Source: Bacteroidales bacterium
Lineage (GTDB): Bacteria; Bacteroidota; Bacteroidia; Bacteroidales; Bacteroidaceae
Direction: 5' to 3'
Length of the DNA stretch: 13,145 nt
Assembly: GCA_004552155.1 (NCBI GenBank)
Contig: SFPF01000054.1
Location: 1 to 13,145 of the forward strand
Shown: piece after piece, positions 13,060 through 13,145 of the stretch
Numbering within the stretch: position 1 is the first letter of the stretch
How the letters are laid out: every line of letters begins with the position of its first letter
Position numbers and translations under genes: made by a program
Notes under the pieces: generated by a model
Told to the model about the DNA's origin: nothing
The model's input: only the letters and a program-made list of their open reading frames with translations
Databases searched by the model: none

Positions 13060-13145
13060 TTAGCCAAGACCTCCGCTCCGTGCTCTTCCACCTTGCAGAA
13101 ATCACCGGCGGCGCCATCACCTCCGACGAAGTCCTCCATTCCGTC
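13060..13145 (+). repeat. right copy of the mnmE 3' end (gene fragment, att-like, continues past the window)
   Basis: It matches 8683-8768 at 85 of 86 positions and encodes the same residues, but has no start or upstream part of mnmE: similarity ends abruptly at 13060. It is thus a displaced 3' fragment of mnmE, as left behind by integration of an element carrying its own mnmE end. Confidence 0.9.

Overview
The window looks like a Bacteroidales chromosome, probably Prevotella or a close relative. The evidence is TAnnTTTG-type -7 boxes, core proteins of Bacteroidetes type (TrmD, DUF151 bifunctional nuclease, RsmE, sugar kinase fused to a RapZ C-terminal domain, acyl-ACP thioesterase, DUF4488 lipoprotein-like protein, MnmE), a split HipA, and the intergenic palindromic and TCTACTYG repeats. 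Base composition is patchy: 1-1300 and 8800-11100 are visibly AT-rich, while the core block 1900-8800 is GC-rich.

Layout. (1) 1-1301: the 5' part of a Ser/Thr protein kinase gene (minus strand, running off the window) diverges from a gene for a putative DNA-binding regulator; a 16-bp palindrome lies between them. (2) 1302-1911: non-coding, with an intrinsic terminator, an array of 21-bp repeats carrying dyads, a hairpin and the likely trmD promoter. (3) 1912-7222: housekeeping genes trmD, DUF151 nuclease, rsmE, APH-RapZ fusion, acyl-ACP thioesterase and DUF4488. Five reading-frame breaks occur here, each recognisable because the missing continuation resumes in another frame. They may be real decay, but so many breaks in genes that are normally kept points first to assembly or consensus error. 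The gaps hold dispersed repeats, including a MITE-like cassette at 4124-4415. (4) 7338-8795: intact mnmE. (5) 8796-13059: an AT-richer accessory segment holding a truncated PLD-like nuclease, a small PH-like protein, an unusual two-TM channel with a non-canonical selectivity filter, a remnant of an alpha/beta hydrolase, and a complete hipB-hipS-hipT type toxin-antitoxin operon with three operator-like repeats. (6) 13060-13145: a second copy (85 of 86 bases identical) of the 3' part of mnmE, running to the window end.

The main point is the last two items together. A 4.4-kb accessory segment sits between two copies of the mnmE 3' end, as expected for a genomic island that enters the 3' end of mnmE and rebuilds the gene; this site is known for SGI1-family elements. 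No integrase is visible. Inside it, the PH-like/channel gene pair has no function that I recognise and is the best candidate for an undescribed system. The hipBST operon could stabilise the segment, and the two gene remnants suggest repeated turnover of cargo at this locus.
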